Made by a program: the position numbers and the translations under genes. From Bacillota bacterium (lineage in GTDB: Bacteria; Bacillota; Clostridia; Acetivibrionales; DSM-1351), in the NCBI GenBank assembly GCA_023444055.1, contig JAEZRV010000046.1, forward strand, positions 1 through 23,749: 23,749 nt of DNA, written 5' to 3'. This document shows, in pieces, positions 23,486 through 23,749 of the stretch (the first letter of the stretch is position 1; each line of letters opens with the position of its first letter). Under the pieces are notes generated by a model, which saw only the letters and a program-made list of their open reading frames with translations, had not been told where the DNA came from and searched no databases.

Positions 23486-23749
23486 AAGTTGCTTAAATAG
23501 TACTCCCGTGCAGTATATATCTATGGCTAGCTCACGAAATTGATGCTGAAATAGTTGTGGTTCAGAACAAGTACTTCCGCCGACCGTATTACACTCGACA
23601 TCCTGTCTCGGGGTAATACTCACAGCTACTTACTTTCGCTGTGTCGGCTACAATACTTGTTCTTCGCCTACTATTTCTAGCATCAATTTCTAACCGAGCT
23701 TCTCCATTGATATATATTGCACTCGCGTACTATTCAAGCAATAAGTCAT
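23453..23749 (-). ncRNA. Large structured RNA candidate, 3' portion (5' end beyond window)
   Basis: There is no credible ORF here, but the sequence folds on itself over about 250 nt. Paired arms, in window coordinates: 23727-23741 with 23489-23503 (15 bp), 23718-23722 with 23508-23512, 23709-23717 with 23513-23521, 23679-23690 with 23536-23547 (12 bp perfect), 23670-23677 with 23548-23555, 23654-23663 with 23564-23573 (10 bp perfect), and 23644-23648 with 23579-23583. Inside the closing helix are two hairpins, 23621-23626/23638-23643 (CACAGC/GCTGTG) and 23586-23592/23613-23619 (GTATTAC/GTAATAC), making a three-way junction. The odd position in the first helix is a G-U pair only on the minus strand, and a terminator-like hairpin follows at 23485-23451. 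I could not match it to SRP RNA, 6S, tmRNA or RNase P motifs. A clostridial raiA-type or other large RNA class, or a fold-back DNA element, remain possible. Confidence 0.65.

Noticed and set aside
23384..23623. 79-codon minus-strand ORF at the right edge
   Set aside because: It overlaps asnA and the helices of the structured RNA candidate, has no ribosome binding site, and its sequence resembles no protein.
23453..23749. Retron msr-msd or SRP/6S/RNase P RNA as identity of the structured region
   Set aside because: No reverse transcriptase gene lies downstream on the same strand, and the conserved motifs of SRP, 6S and RNase P RNA are not visible; left as unidentified.

Overview
The window is low-GC Firmicute DNA. 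Genes start behind strong purine-rich ribosome binding sites (AGGAGG type), use A/T-ending codons, and include several small lipoproteins, a family 9 glycoside hydrolase and an AsnA-type asparagine synthetase. This suggests a cellulolytic clostridium, for example of the Ruminiclostridium type. The genus is an inference; no rRNA or other marker gene is present.

Layout. Positions 1-123 hold what looks like the end of an IS256-like insertion sequence running off the left edge. A ferritin-like/rubrerythrin-type diiron protein follows on the minus strand (309-794). A surface block on the plus strand comes next: a GH9 cellulase-like lipoprotein (1360-3141), a flavin-reductase-like protein ending in a basic repeat tail (3153-3821) and a lipoprotein with an FG-GAP-type calcium motif (4027-4962), closed by a clear terminator.

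Positions 5307-9741 form a probable anti-phage island. An ABC-type ATPase overlaps an HNH nuclease gene (Septu-like PtuA/PtuB pair), and a dGTPase-type HD dNTP triphosphohydrolase follows 231 bp downstream. Behind it lie a strong DNA hairpin pair, an RDD membrane protein, an internally deleted aminoglycoside 6-adenylyltransferase relic and a nitrilase-superfamily amidohydrolase. The relic fits an accessory region that has gained and lost genes.

From 12172 to 22233 there is a mixed set. It contains an 861-residue minus-strand protein with a papain-like Cys/His/Asp signature and no signal peptide, a metallo-beta-lactamase-fold hydrolase, two small lipoproteins, a nitroreductase of the Frm2/Hbn1 type, a DUF1801 protein and a DUF1905 protein joined by a 24-nt tandem repeat, and a large secreted protein of BNR/Ycf48-like repeats interrupted by a copper-amine-oxidase-N-type domain. 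Then comes asnA (22440-23450).

The right edge (about 23453-23749) holds a very long imperfect inverted repeat with a three-way-junction layout. Wobble pairs and a terminator place it on the minus strand, so it is probably a large structured non-coding RNA cut by the window edge. This RNA candidate and the Septu-like/dGTPase island are the two items most worth following up.
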